Below, piece after piece: positions 48,298 through 57,101 of a stretch of 64,000 nt of DNA. This DNA comes from Legionella worsleiensis (GTDB taxonomy: Bacteria > Pseudomonadota > Gammaproteobacteria > Legionellales > Legionellaceae). Where the stretch lies: positions 315,740 to 379,739 of the forward strand of contig NZ_LNZC01000002.1 of the NCBI RefSeq assembly GCF_001467535.1, given 5' to 3'. How positions within the stretch are numbered: the first letter of the stretch is position 1; each line of letters begins with the position of its first letter. The translations under genes and the position numbers were made by a program. Below the pieces are notes generated by a model. That model did no database searches. It was given only the letters and a program-made list of their open reading frames with translations, and had not been told where the DNA came from.

Positions 48298-48425
48298 CTT
48301 AACTTCCTTATTATTAATTAAATCATACAATCCAATTGCTCGCACTTGAATAAATGAAAGCAAGATTTATTGTACATGAAGGTTAATTGATTATCTATAT
48401 TTTCTAAAGAAAACCACGCATTTTT

Positions 48426-49568
48426 TTAGGACAATTCACTCTCTACGAGTTCAAACAAAGAGCAGTCGGATTTGTTTGCGGACAAAGACTCTTTTAGGGC
48501 CGAAAGCTGATTGATCATTTTGTCTGGCTGCTCAGAATCTTCATGAAAACGAGAAATATATCGAGATATTTCAATAGCATTACAATCGTATTGTAAAAAT
48601 TCGCTGATCATCATTTTATTAACCAGAAGGTTACACAAGCCAAGATATTTCACTTTAATCAAGCGCATGGCCATGAGATAGGTTAAAAATGAAGATTTAT
48701 ATATGATGCACATAGGTTTTTGGAGCAAAGCACACTCAAGTGATGCGGTTCCAGATGCAACGATAACAAAATCAGCAGCTGACATACATTCCAAAGCTTT
48801 GCCCTGCACAAAGGTAATGGGTAGATTGAGTTCTCTAAAAAAGGAGAGAATGTTCTCTTCATTAACAGTACCTGCAATGGGAATAACAAAATGTATCTTT
48901 GGGTTTTCGTCATGTATTCGTTTCGCTGTGTCTCTTAGAACAGGCATATGGCGTTCGATTTCATGGGTGCGACTTCCTGGCAGAAGAGCAAATACAGGCG
49001 AATCTAATGGTAATTGCAGAGCTTTTCTGCAGGATACAGCATCGGGAGTAGACGATATTTTTTTTTCGAGAGGATGCCCAACAAAACACACTGGTACACC
49101 AGCCTGCTCATAAATTGATTTTTCAAAAGGCAGAATTACTGCCATTTTATCAATACACTCTTTGATCGTATGTATTCGATTAGCTTTCCAGGCCCAAATT
49201 TGTGGACTGATGTAGTAGAGAATTTTCAGCCCTAATATTTTCTTTGCATATTTTGCTAATCTTAAATTAAAGCCGGGATAGTCAACAAGAATTAATAAAT
49301 CGGGTTTTTGAGTTTTAAGATGATGTTTTATAGCATTAAATGCATTACGAATGATATTAAAATAGGCAAATACCTCAGTAAATCCAGTAACGCCATAACG
49401 TGCCAAATCAGAAATAAGCTCAGCACCGGCTTTTTGCATGTGTTTGCCGCCTATACCGCTAATGCGTATGCCGGGATATGCCATTTTTAACTGATTTATT
49501 AAAACTGACGCATGCACATCACCGGATTCTTCGCCTGCAACAATGACTACATGTTTCGTGTTAAGCAT
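48426..49568 (-). CDS. lpxB: Lipid-A-disaccharide synthase
   Basis: 380 residues. GT19 family signatures: AGEESGDVHASVL at the N-terminus, DYPGFNLRLAKYAK, YYISPQIWAWK, LPGSRTHEIERH and VASGTASLE. It joins UDP-diacyl- and diacyl-sugar-1-phosphate to give the lipid A disaccharide. The start overlaps by 8 bases the end of a sugar oxidoreductase gene. Legionella genomes are known to have more than one lpxB; this copy, next to the oxidoreductase, may be tuned to 2,3-diamino sugars. Confidence 0.95.
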   Translation of the reverse strand: MLNTKHVVIVAGEESGDVHASVLINQLKMAYPGIRISGIGGKHMQKAGAELISDLARYGVTGFTEVFAYFNIIRNAFNAIKHHLKTQKPDLLILVDYPGFNLRLAKYAKKILGLKILYYISPQIWAWKANRIHTIKECIDKMAVILPFEKSIYEQAGVPVCFVGHPLEKKISSTPDAVSCRKALQLPLDSPVFALLPGSRTHEIERHMPVLRDTAKRIHDENPKIHFVIPIAGTVNEENILSFFRELNLPITFVQGKALECMSAADFVIVASGTASLECALLQKPMCIIYKSSFLTYLMAMRLIKVKYLGLCNLLVNKMMISEFLQYDCNAIEISRYISRFHEDSEQPDKMINQLSALKESLSANKSDCSLFELVESELS

Positions 49569-50517
49569 AGTGTTCGCTGAGATTATTATGGATTAGCGAT
49601 GTAATTTGTTCTGCTGTTTGCAGCGCATCACGTCCTTCTTGTCCTGTTACCAGCGGCGTGTGGTCTTGTTCAATACAATGGATAAACGCTTTTATTTCTT
49701 CTAGTAAGGCATCGCCTTTTTCGAACTCTTGAGAAACACTGGTAATATCAGGAATTCCTGGAAATAATTCACCAGTCCCTTTTTTAAATACAGCAAACTT
49801 TTTTTTATGATAATCAATCGAAATATAGGAATTTTTTTGGAAAATTCGAGTTTTTCGCTCTGTTTTAAAGCTGATGCGGCTTGCCGTGACGTTGGCCACA
49901 CATTGATTTGCAAAAGTTATTCTGGCGTTTGCAATATCGATTTCTTTGGTCAATATTGGCGTTCCTTGTGCAACAATAGAGGAAATTGGACTTTTAACCA
50001 TATTTTGAATGATATCAATATCATGAATCATTAAATCCAGAATCACATTGACATCGGTTCCTCTTGGATTAAAAGGAGCAAGACGCTCGGATTCAATGAA
50101 TAAGGGGTTATCCAAATAAGGCTCTACCGCAAGGCGAGCTGCATTAAATCGTTCCAGGTGACCGACTTGGAGCTTGGCGTTATGAGCTGCTGCAAGATGG
50201 ATTAACTCTTCTGCCTCAGCTACGGTTTCGGTTATTGGTTTTTCGATTAAAACATGTATGCCTTGTTCCAAAAATGCTTTTGCAATTTCATAATGTTTGT
50301 TTGTTGTAGCGGCTATATTGACCGCATCAACTTTGCCAAATAAATCACGATAATCAAAAAAAGGGGTTACATTCAGCTCATTGGCTACCGCAGTGCTTAC
50401 ATCAGGATTTCTGTCGCACACGCCAACCAATTCTGCATTAGGAATTAATTTATATTTTTGGGCATGAAATCGACCCAGATAACCAACACCAATTACGGCG
50501 CATCGAATTTTATTCAT
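49561..50517 (-). CDS. Gfo/Idh/MocA oxidoreductase, GnnA-like (UDP-GlcNAc 3-dehydrogenase candidate)
   Basis: 318 residues. The N-terminal Rossmann fold (CAVIGVGYLGRFHAQKYKL) and the catalytic motif VLIEKPIT, whose Lys acts in the Gfo/Idh/MocA family, are clear; the C-terminal domain includes VGHLERFNAARLA and MIHDIDIIQNM. It ends inside the start of lpxB. In Acidithiobacillus ferrooxidans gnnA and gnnB lie between lpxA and lpxB and make UDP-GlcNAc3N; Legionella lipid A is built on the 2,3-diamino sugar. Size, fold and linkage therefore suggest GnnA. The aminotransferase GnnB is not next to it, so the function is inferred, not shown. Confidence 0.85.
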   Translation of the reverse strand: MNKIRCAVIGVGYLGRFHAQKYKLIPNAELVGVCDRNPDVSTAVANELNVTPFFDYRDLFGKVDAVNIAATTNKHYEIAKAFLEQGIHVLIEKPITETVAEAEELIHLAAAHNAKLQVGHLERFNAARLAVEPYLDNPLFIESERLAPFNPRGTDVNVILDLMIHDIDIIQNMVKSPISSIVAQGTPILTKEIDIANARITFANQCVANVTASRISFKTERKTRIFQKNSYISIDYHKKKFAVFKKGTGELFPGIPDITSVSQEFEKGDALLEEIKAFIHCIEQDHTPLVTGQEGRDALQTAEQITSLIHNNLSEHYA

Positions 50518-50624
50518 GGTTCTTCATTTGCTAATAATTTGTACGCATGATCGCATTTCTTAGGTGATAAATCAATTTTATCGGGGTATTATCTCACACC
50601 TTACTGATTAGAGAGAATAATACA

Positions 50625-51194
50625 ATGGATTTTGATAACGCTTTAATAATTGCCGGAGTAGATGAGGTTGGGCGAGGCCCCTTGGCAGGTGCTGTAATTA
50701 CAGCTGCTGTTATTTTAAAAGAGCCTCTCGCAGGGCTTGCAGACTCAAAGAAATTGAGTGAAAAAAAACGCAAGCAGCTGGCATTAGAGATTAAAGAAAA
50801 CGCTTTAGCATTTGCTTATGGACGAGCAGAAGTTGAGGAAATTGATGCATTAAACATTCATCATGCCACCTTGCTGGCAATGCAGCGGGCGGTAGAGGCT
50901 TTGCCTGTTGTGCCTGAAGCTGTTTTGGTTGACGGCATTCATATTCCCAAAATTTCTATGCCCTGTAAGGCTGTTGTTCAGGGGGACAGCCTGATTCCTG
51001 CGATAAGTGCTGCGTCTATTCTTGCGAAGGTATTACGTGATGAGGAAATGGAGGAGCTTGATAAAATTTACCCTGGATATGGTTTTGCGGATCATAAAGG
51101 ATACCCTACAGTTGCACATAGAGAGGCTTTAGTTCGTTTGGGACCTTGTATAATCCACAGAAGAAGCTACGGGCCGGTAGCGGCGTTGCTGTAA
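50625..51194 (+). CDS. rnhB: Ribonuclease HII
   Basis: 189 residues. Active-site elements: [14 protein letters not shown] with Asp-Glu, and later [22 protein letters not shown] and the C-terminal [13 protein letters not shown]. RNase HII removes ribonucleotides and RNA-DNA hybrids. In E. coli it follows lpxB on the same strand; here it is divergent from the oxidoreductase-lpxB pair, 107 bases away. It has a GAGAG site upstream. Confidence 0.96.
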   Translation: MDFDNALIIAGVDEVGRGPLAGAVITAAVILKEPLAGLADSKKLSEKKRKQLALEIKENALAFAYGRAEVEEIDALNIHHATLLAMQRAVEALPVVPEAVLVDGIHIPKISMPCKAVVQGDSLIPAISAASILAKVLRDEEMEELDKIYPGYGFADHKGYPTVAHREALVRLGPCIIHRRSYGPVAALL

Positions 51195-51221
51195 GTGCAA
51201 CGCCAATTGTCATAACCGGTT

Positions 51222-52340
51222 TTAATTGATGCTGTTAAATAAAATTCGATGCGAACTGATAGACATTAATATCCCGAAACTGGCTAAAAATGTAACCATA
51301 GCAGTGCCGCCATAGCTAACCAATGGGAGAGGAATTCCCACGACTGGTATAATTCCCATGACCATGCCTATATTTACAAAACCGGATAAAAAGAAAGACA
51401 TGGCAAGGCTTGCGGCAAGCAATCGGGTAAAGCTGGTTTGGGCATTACTGGCAATATTCAAACTTCTCAACGAGATTAAAACAATAAGTGCAATAATGGC
51501 AAATCCACCAGCAAAGCCAAATTCTTCACCGCTTACTGCAAAGATAAAATCCGTTGCATGTTCTGGTAAAAAATTTAAATGGGATTGGCTGCCCTCTAGC
51601 CAGCCTTTACCCATTAGCCCGCCTGATCCTATAGCTATTTTGGATTGGATTATATGATAACCGGCACCCAGTGGATCTTGTTCGGGGTCGAGTAGAGTAT
51701 AAACTCGTTGTTTTTGGTAATCGTGCATGACGTGCCATACAACTGGAACAGCCAAACCCATCAGTATGATCAGCAATAAAATTAATTTAAAACGAATTCC
51801 GGCAAGAAATACCACACACAACCCTGCTGACGCAACCATTATTGCAGTACCCAGGTCAGGTTGTTTGGCAATCAAGAGTGCTGGAATAAAAATGATTATT
51901 CCGGCAATGCATATAGAGCGCAGACTTCCCGGATTCGCTTGGCGATCAAAATACCAGGCAGCCATCATGGGAACCGCAAGTTTCATTATTTCAGATGGTT
52001 GAAAACGAAAAAGCCCAAGCTCAAGCCATCGTTGCGCTCCCTTGCCAATTTTTCCCATTAACATAACCGCCAAAAGAAGCGCTAAACCCGTGCCATAAAT
52101 CCATGGAGTCCAGATTTTATATTTATGAGGGGGAATAAATCCAAGAACCAGCATGATCAATAATGCGATAATAAGTCGCATGGATTGACGTAAAATCATA
52201 CCCATATTGGCGTTAGATGCACTGTAAAGGATCAAAAGACCAAAAGTAATGAGGGTCAATAATAAACCAAGCAATGGAAAATCCAAATGCAGCGCTTTTG
52301 CAGTAAATCGGTACACGGGTTTGGAATGATGTCTGTTCAT
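51222..52340 (-). CDS. rodA: Rod-shape peptidoglycan glycosyltransferase RodA
   Basis: 372 residues, about ten membrane helices, SEDS family. Conserved stretches are GKGAQRWLELGLFRFQPSE, KQPDLGTAI, GAGYHIIQSKIAIGSGG and FLPEHATDFIFAV. RodA polymerises glycan strands in the elongasome together with PBP2, the preceding gene, with which it overlaps by ATGA. Also known as mrdB. Confidence 0.95.
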   Translation of the reverse strand: MNRHHSKPVYRFTAKALHLDFPLLGLLLTLITFGLLILYSASNANMGMILRQSMRLIIALLIMLVLGFIPPHKYKIWTPWIYGTGLALLLAVMLMGKIGKGAQRWLELGLFRFQPSEIMKLAVPMMAAWYFDRQANPGSLRSICIAGIIIFIPALLIAKQPDLGTAIMVASAGLCVVFLAGIRFKLILLLIILMGLAVPVVWHVMHDYQKQRVYTLLDPEQDPLGAGYHIIQSKIAIGSGGLMGKGWLEGSQSHLNFLPEHATDFIFAVSGEEFGFAGGFAIIALIVLISLRSLNIASNAQTSFTRLLAASLAMSFFLSGFVNIGMVMGIIPVVGIPLPLVSYGGTAMVTFLASFGILMSISSHRILFNSIN

Positions 52341-54190
52341 GGATTCACTTTAATCGGATGTATTTGATAATAGGCGTCGAGGACTTTACGAGCTACTGTT
52401 GATGCAATGACATCATTCTCAACCACAACGGCAATCGCTATGTCTGGTTTGTCAACCGGAGTAAATGCGATAAACAAGGAGTTATCACGAAGTGCCTCCG
52501 GGATGTCTTCGTATTTTGATTTTTCATACTGCCTGCCGCTGAATACCTGGGCTGTTCCGGTCTTTCCGGCAACAGGGTAGGGTGGATTGCGTCCAAACCG
52601 ATATCCAGTACCTTCATTACTGGTCAGCACGCTGTGCATGGCATCGGCTACAATATCCCAATTGGCTTCGTCTTTTAGATAGACGGGGTATTCTTCTACA
52701 GGTTTGTATTCTTCAATTTCTCCTGTATCGCTGTTTACCGTTTTGGTGAGTAAATGTGGCCTGAACCTTTGGCCATGTTGACTCAGAGATGCAGTAGCGT
52801 TTGCCATTTGCAGGGGAGTTGCTAACATAAAACCTTGACCTATAGCCGAGATTAATGTGTCGCCTGGATACCAGGAAACGCCTTTGGTTTGTTTTTTCCA
52901 ACGAGCGCTGGGAACAATACCGTTAGCCTCCTCATGAAGATCAACGTGAGTGAGTTGTCCAAGTCCAAATTTAACCAACATGTCTTCAATATTGGCTATT
53001 CCCATTTTATGACCTAATTGATAAAAATACGTATCGCAAGAGACAGCGATAGCCCGTTTAAAATTAACAACGCCATGTCCTGTTTTTTTCCAATCTCTGT
53101 AAACATGACTTGCGGTAGGTAATTTGAACTTGCCAGGATCCCAGATTTCGGAAGAGGTGGTGACAAAACCTTTATCCAGTCCCGCCAGCCCTACAAATGG
53201 TTTAATCGTTGATGCCGGAGGATAAACGCCACGTACTGCACGGTTAAAAAGAGGTCTTTGCAAAGCATTGGATAAAATTTTGTAATCTTTGGTGCTTACG
53301 CCTCCGACAAAGATATTGGGATCAAAGCTTGGGGAGCTGACCATAGCCAATAATTCGCCATTATGGGAATCAATAACTACAATGGCACCTCGTTTTCCTT
53401 TTAATGCGTTGTAAGCGGCTTCCTGAAGTCTGACATCAAGACTGAGATACAGTTTGGCTCCAGAGTGCGGATTAATTTTGTTAACGACTCTTAGAGTGCG
53501 CCCGCTGACATCTGTTTCAGTCATCTGATAACCTACTTTACCGTGCAAAATATCTTCATAATATTTTTCTATACCTGCCTTGCCAATAAAATTGGTGGCA
53601 CGGTAGTTGGTGGGATCTACTTTTTTTAATTCGTCTATATTGATTCTGCCTACATAACCTAGAGCATGAGCAGTCATTTCACCTAATGGGTAATGGCGCA
53701 TTAACCGGGCTTTTATATTTACCCCTTTAAAACGATATTGGTTGATTGCAAATGTTGCGACTTCTTCCTGATTTAACTTCAGTTTAAGGGGAATGGGTAC
53801 GAAAGAACGGTTTTGTGATCGAGCCTTATAGAATGTTTCTATGTCATCATCGCTAATTGAGGGCAGTAATTCACGCAGTTTTTCCAGGGTGGTTTTCATG
53901 TCTTTTACGTGTTCTGGTATCACTTCCAGCACGTATACAGGTACGTTTTCGGCAAGCAAAACTCCATTGCGATCAAGAATAACCCCTCTTGGAGGCGCAA
54001 TAGGAATAATACTCATTTGATTTTTTAACGACAGCGTTTGGTAGCGTTTGAATTCAGATATTTGCAAATAAGCTAACCTGAGAATCAAAATTAAAGACAG
54101 AATGAGCAACAGAGCGACTAGTAAATTAAGCCTGAAACGCTGGTTTTGTGATTCTGCACGGTAATTTTTGAAGGACTGATTCAGAGGCAT
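52337..54190 (-). CDS. mrdA: Penicillin-binding protein 2
   Basis: 617 residues. One N-terminal membrane helix (about 20-42), a dimerisation/pedestal domain (about 60-225), and a transpeptidase domain with SxxK (PASTIKP), SxN-type motif (AVSCDTYFY; third residue Asp) and KTG (AGKTGTAQ). It is the class B enzyme for lateral wall synthesis and the target of mecillinam. Cotranscribed with rodA. It lies 203 bases downstream of rlmH, a gap in which nothing recognisable is seen. Confidence 0.95.
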   Translation of the reverse strand: MPLNQSFKNYRAESQNQRFRLNLLVALLLILSLILILRLAYLQISEFKRYQTLSLKNQMSIIPIAPPRGVILDRNGVLLAENVPVYVLEVIPEHVKDMKTTLEKLRELLPSISDDDIETFYKARSQNRSFVPIPLKLKLNQEEVATFAINQYRFKGVNIKARLMRHYPLGEMTAHALGYVGRINIDELKKVDPTNYRATNFIGKAGIEKYYEDILHGKVGYQMTETDVSGRTLRVVNKINPHSGAKLYLSLDVRLQEAAYNALKGKRGAIVVIDSHNGELLAMVSSPSFDPNIFVGGVSTKDYKILSNALQRPLFNRAVRGVYPPASTIKPFVGLAGLDKGFVTTSSEIWDPGKFKLPTASHVYRDWKKTGHGVVNFKRAIAVSCDTYFYQLGHKMGIANIEDMLVKFGLGQLTHVDLHEEANGIVPSARWKKQTKGVSWYPGDTLISAIGQGFMLATPLQMANATASLSQHGQRFRPHLLTKTVNSDTGEIEEYKPVEEYPVYLKDEANWDIVADAMHSVLTSNEGTGYRFGRNPPYPVAGKTGTAQVFSGRQYEKSKYEDIPEALRDNSLFIAFTPVDKPDIAIAVVVENDVIASTVARKVLDAYYQIHPIKVNP

Positions 54191-54393
54191 CGCACACAGT
54201 AAAGTTTAGAGTACAAACCAAGTTGCTGATAGTAACTTAAATCAGGATTATTTACCAACAAATATCCATGCAAGATGATTTTCATTACTTTAAAAAATAG
54301 TGCAAGGGCATCATTAACATGGGGTACGTCATAGTTCGGTGATTTTTTACTCCGTTAACGAGCAAGATGACTAAAGAACAGGATTTTTGATTG

Positions 54394-54864
54394 TTATTTG
54401 TGATAAGGATGATTATTCATAATAGTCCATGCTCTGTATAGCGTTTCGAGCAAGATTATTCTGACCAGTGGATGCGGAAGCGTGAGCTTTGATAAAGACC
54501 AGCGCTCATCACAACGACTTAGAATATCTTTGGAAAGCCCTTCGGGTCCACCAATAATGAAGCAAAAATGACTGGAAATCTGTTGCAACTGAGTGATTTT
54601 TTCGGCTAATTCTTCACTACCAAAGCTTTTTCCTTCAATATCCAGAGCGATAATTCTTGCCCCACCGGGTAATGCCTCTCTGATCATATTGGATTCTTTT
54701 TCCATGATTCGAGACAGGTCTGATGATTTGCTGCGGCTTATTAACGGAATTTCAATGATTTTTAATGAAATACCGTCTTTGAAGCGTTTGATGTAATCAC
54801 TTGAACCTTTAACTACCCAGTCGGGCATTTTGTTACCAAGAGCGATAATGGTTATTTTTAACAT
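54394..54864 (-). CDS. rlmH: 23S rRNA (pseudouridine1915-N3)-methyltransferase RlmH
   Basis: 156 residues from ATG 54864 ([17 protein letters not shown]), equal to E. coli RlmH (155); upstream frame extension overlaps rsfS and is not used. SPOUT fold with the knot motif [10 protein letters not shown] and the C-terminal [16 protein letters not shown]. It methylates pseudouridine 1915 in helix 69, a base made by RluD, whose gene is also in this window. It follows rsfS by 7 bases. Confidence 0.96.
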   Translation of the reverse strand: MLKITIIALGNKMPDWVVKGSSDYIKRFKDGISLKIIEIPLISRSKSSDLSRIMEKESNMIREALPGGARIIALDIEGKSFGSEELAEKITQLQQISSHFCFIIGGPEGLSKDILSRCDERWSLSKLTLPHPLVRIILLETLYRAWTIMNNHPYHK

Positions 54865-54871
54865 AGAAAGT

Positions 54872-55204
54872 TCAAGAAGCAGGTTGCTCTTCCCACAATC
54901 CTTCAAGGTTATAAAATTGTCTGCTCTCGGCCTGCATGACATGAAGAATGAAATCGCCAAAATCAATCAATGCCCAATCACCACTTTCAAGCCCTGTGGA
55001 GCTAAGTGCTGGTAATCCCGCAAGCTTCATGTCTTCCATGACTTTTTGAGCAATGGCCTTTACGTGACGTGATGCACGGCCAGACGCAATAATCATGTAG
55101 TCAGTAATGGTGGTTTGTTTGTGAACGTCAATCACTTTAACATTGAGTGCATTAATGTCTTCAAGTGATTTTAACAAGGTATTTAACATAAGGTTATCAG
55201 ACAT
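54872..55204 (-). CDS. rsfS: Ribosomal silencing factor RsfS
   Basis: 110 residues with the family segments [31 protein letters not shown] and [16 protein letters not shown]. RsfS binds uL14 and blocks subunit joining in starvation. It is the first gene of rsfS-rlmH-mrdA-rodA, the E. coli order; in E. coli nadD and holA lie directly upstream, here these are about 35 kb away. Confidence 0.95.
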   Translation of the reverse strand: MSDNLMLNTLLKSLEDINALNVKVIDVHKQTTITDYMIIASGRASRHVKAIAQKVMEDMKLAGLPALSSTGLESGDWALIDFGDFILHVMQAESRQFYNLEGLWEEQPAS

Positions 55205-55278
55205 AGGTGTGTTAATCTTCCATCAAAAAGCGCCAAATGATATCAGCAAATGGCTTATATAAAAAGGGTTAAACGTCA

Positions 55279-56727
55279 TTATTCAGATACCTGAATATGA
55301 GTTAACAAAAACTTTATTACCGCATATAAAACCAGACATGCCAGGGTAGATACGAATAATATGCCTAATTGGTAAGTAAATGCAGCAGAGTAAACTGATT
55401 TTAAGACAACAATATTTGTCTCACCTGGGGGAATGGCTGTCAAGGTAGCTAATTTTCCTGATAGAAATCCACCTATTCCAAGGGACACAAAAAATATGCC
55501 TATCATGGTACTCACCTTGTTTTTATCGGCAAGAAAGGTTATTGCTGATAAACCAACAGGAGAAATTAAGAGTTCTCCTAGAGAAATTATTAAAAATGCT
55601 GGAATAATTAATAATGGTGATAATAAAAGGCTATTACTGGTAAAACTGCTTGAAAACGCAATAACTGCGTAGGCCAGCGTCATCAAAGACATGGCTAATA
55701 CGAATTTTTTTCCGGTGCTCAAACCCCGTTCAATTAAGTGGTGATGCTGATTTTTTTTTGCCAAATAATATCCAATAGGCAGCATTCCCAAACTTTGTAT
55801 CGTAATGTAATAAGGTGGCGGGAATTTGATACCACAGAAGGTCGGCTCTACAACTCGAGATATGAACAAAGTCAAAGACATGAACATTTGAAAATAAAAT
55901 GCCCAGAAGAGTACCGATATAATGCACAGTAAACCGATAACCAAAGTTTGCCGAGCCTGGTTAGAGTCTTCGTTATTTACGGAGTAAAAAATAAACAAAG
56001 CGGAAAATAATACCACCAGTCCAAAAACGAGATTAGCCAGATTTGGATAATTTAAAATGTAGAAGGAAAGCGTCCATAAACCAGCCAGAATCAGTATTGC
56101 ATAGATGCTTTTGCCAAACTCAAGTACATTGGGATTGTAGTCTTTGATTTTATATCGATGAACGCCATAGAGAAATACAAGAAAGGAAACAATCATTCCC
56201 AATGCCGCACTAAAAAAAGATCCCGACCAGCCAAAACTTTCTGCCAGTTTGCTGGGTAGGGTTGTGCCTAAAATGATTCCAGTGGTAATTCCCATGTAAA
56301 AAATAGTAAAGCCGCTTTCCCTTTTGGGTGAGTCTATTGCATATTCATTACCAAGAAGAGATGAAATATTGGGTTTCAATAACCCGGTACCCACCGCAAT
56401 TCCAGCTAAAGATGCCGTTAGCGCCAGATTATTATCAAGCGTGGACAAAAGACAATAACTTAAAAACAAAATAAAAGCGCCGGCTAAAGTTGCTCTTTTC
56501 TGACCTATGAGTTTGTCGGCAATCCAGCCACCCAATAAAGGGGAGAGATAAGTTAATGCGGTGAAGGAACCAACCAAGGCATAAATTTGTTTGTCATCCC
56601 ACTTAAAGTAAAGAGCCAGATACAGTGCTAATAATGATTGAACCACGTAGAAACCATAACGTTCCCACATCTCTGTAGCAAAAAATATGTGCAATGACTT
56701 AGGATGTTTGTCTGATAGGTTGTTCAC
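55279..56727 (-). CDS. POT/PTR2-family proton-dependent oligopeptide transporter
   Basis: 482 residues, about 12-14 membrane helices. The ExxER motif for proton coupling (TEMWERYGFY) is in helix 1, followed by GGWIADKLIGQKRA in the helix 2-3 loop and FTIFYMGITTGIILG in helix 5. These permeases take up di- and tripeptides with protons. Legionella depends on host amino acids, so the role is nutritional. Single gene; the promoter lies in the gap shared with hutU. Confidence 0.93.
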   Translation of the reverse strand: MNNLSDKHPKSLHIFFATEMWERYGFYVVQSLLALYLALYFKWDDKQIYALVGSFTALTYLSPLLGGWIADKLIGQKRATLAGAFILFLSYCLLSTLDNNLALTASLAGIAVGTGLLKPNISSLLGNEYAIDSPKRESGFTIFYMGITTGIILGTTLPSKLAESFGWSGSFFSAALGMIVSFLVFLYGVHRYKIKDYNPNVLEFGKSIYAILILAGLWTLSFYILNYPNLANLVFGLVVLFSALFIFYSVNNEDSNQARQTLVIGLLCIISVLFWAFYFQMFMSLTLFISRVVEPTFCGIKFPPPYYITIQSLGMLPIGYYLAKKNQHHHLIERGLSTGKKFVLAMSLMTLAYAVIAFSSSFTSNSLLLSPLLIIPAFLIISLGELLISPVGLSAITFLADKNKVSTMIGIFFVSLGIGGFLSGKLATLTAIPPGETNIVVLKSVYSAAFTYQLGILFVSTLACLVLYAVIKFLLTHIQVSE

Positions 56728-57101
56728 TTAGAGTATTTCTTTTAATCCACTTCGAGTAATGATAACACATGATGAAAGATATTAACCACTAATGCGCTAT
56801 AAGACCAGGGTAAACGCATCTAAACGTATTATCTAAGACCAAGACGCCTACGTTCTGCGCTTTATGCGCAGAATCCAGATCTTTGCCTGCACTAAGATCG
56901 CATGGATCCTGCGCATAAAGCGCAGGACGTAGGCAAAAGGGTGGAGATTTATGTTCATAATTTAGATGCGTTTGCCCTGTCTGTAAGACAGGCTTTAAAA
57001 ACGATTAATTACTCTGAAAAATTTAATTAATTGTCAGATTCACGCACCAAGTTGTCTCGTGTATGATGTTTGTAATTTTTCACAGAAATGGAGAGTTCTT
57101 G
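56728..57101. other. Divergent gap between the peptide transporter and hutU
   Basis: 374 bases without a gene, dominated by the 172-base nested palindrome (56807-56978). Between it and hutU (57000-57101) the sequence is AT-rich and must carry the hut promoter; TTGTCA (57031) and TATGAT (57062) are too far apart (25 bases) to call. No HutC-type operator was recognised. Confidence 0.6.
56807..56978. repeat. Nested inverted-repeat element (MITE- or REP-like)
   Basis: Outer arms 56807-56824 and 56961-56978 (18 bp, one mismatch) enclose inner arms 56846-56877 and 56903-56934 (32 bp, two mismatches) and a core pair GATCTT/AAGATC (56878-56883, 56894-56899). Each inner arm is itself a hairpin: TTCTGCGC-TTTAT-GCGCAGAA in the left, TCCTGCGC-ATAAA-GCGCAGGA in the right. 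The two arms differ by a T-A to C-G pair swap that preserves the small stem. CTAC/GTAG tetranucleotides flank the small hairpins. Confidence 0.8.
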
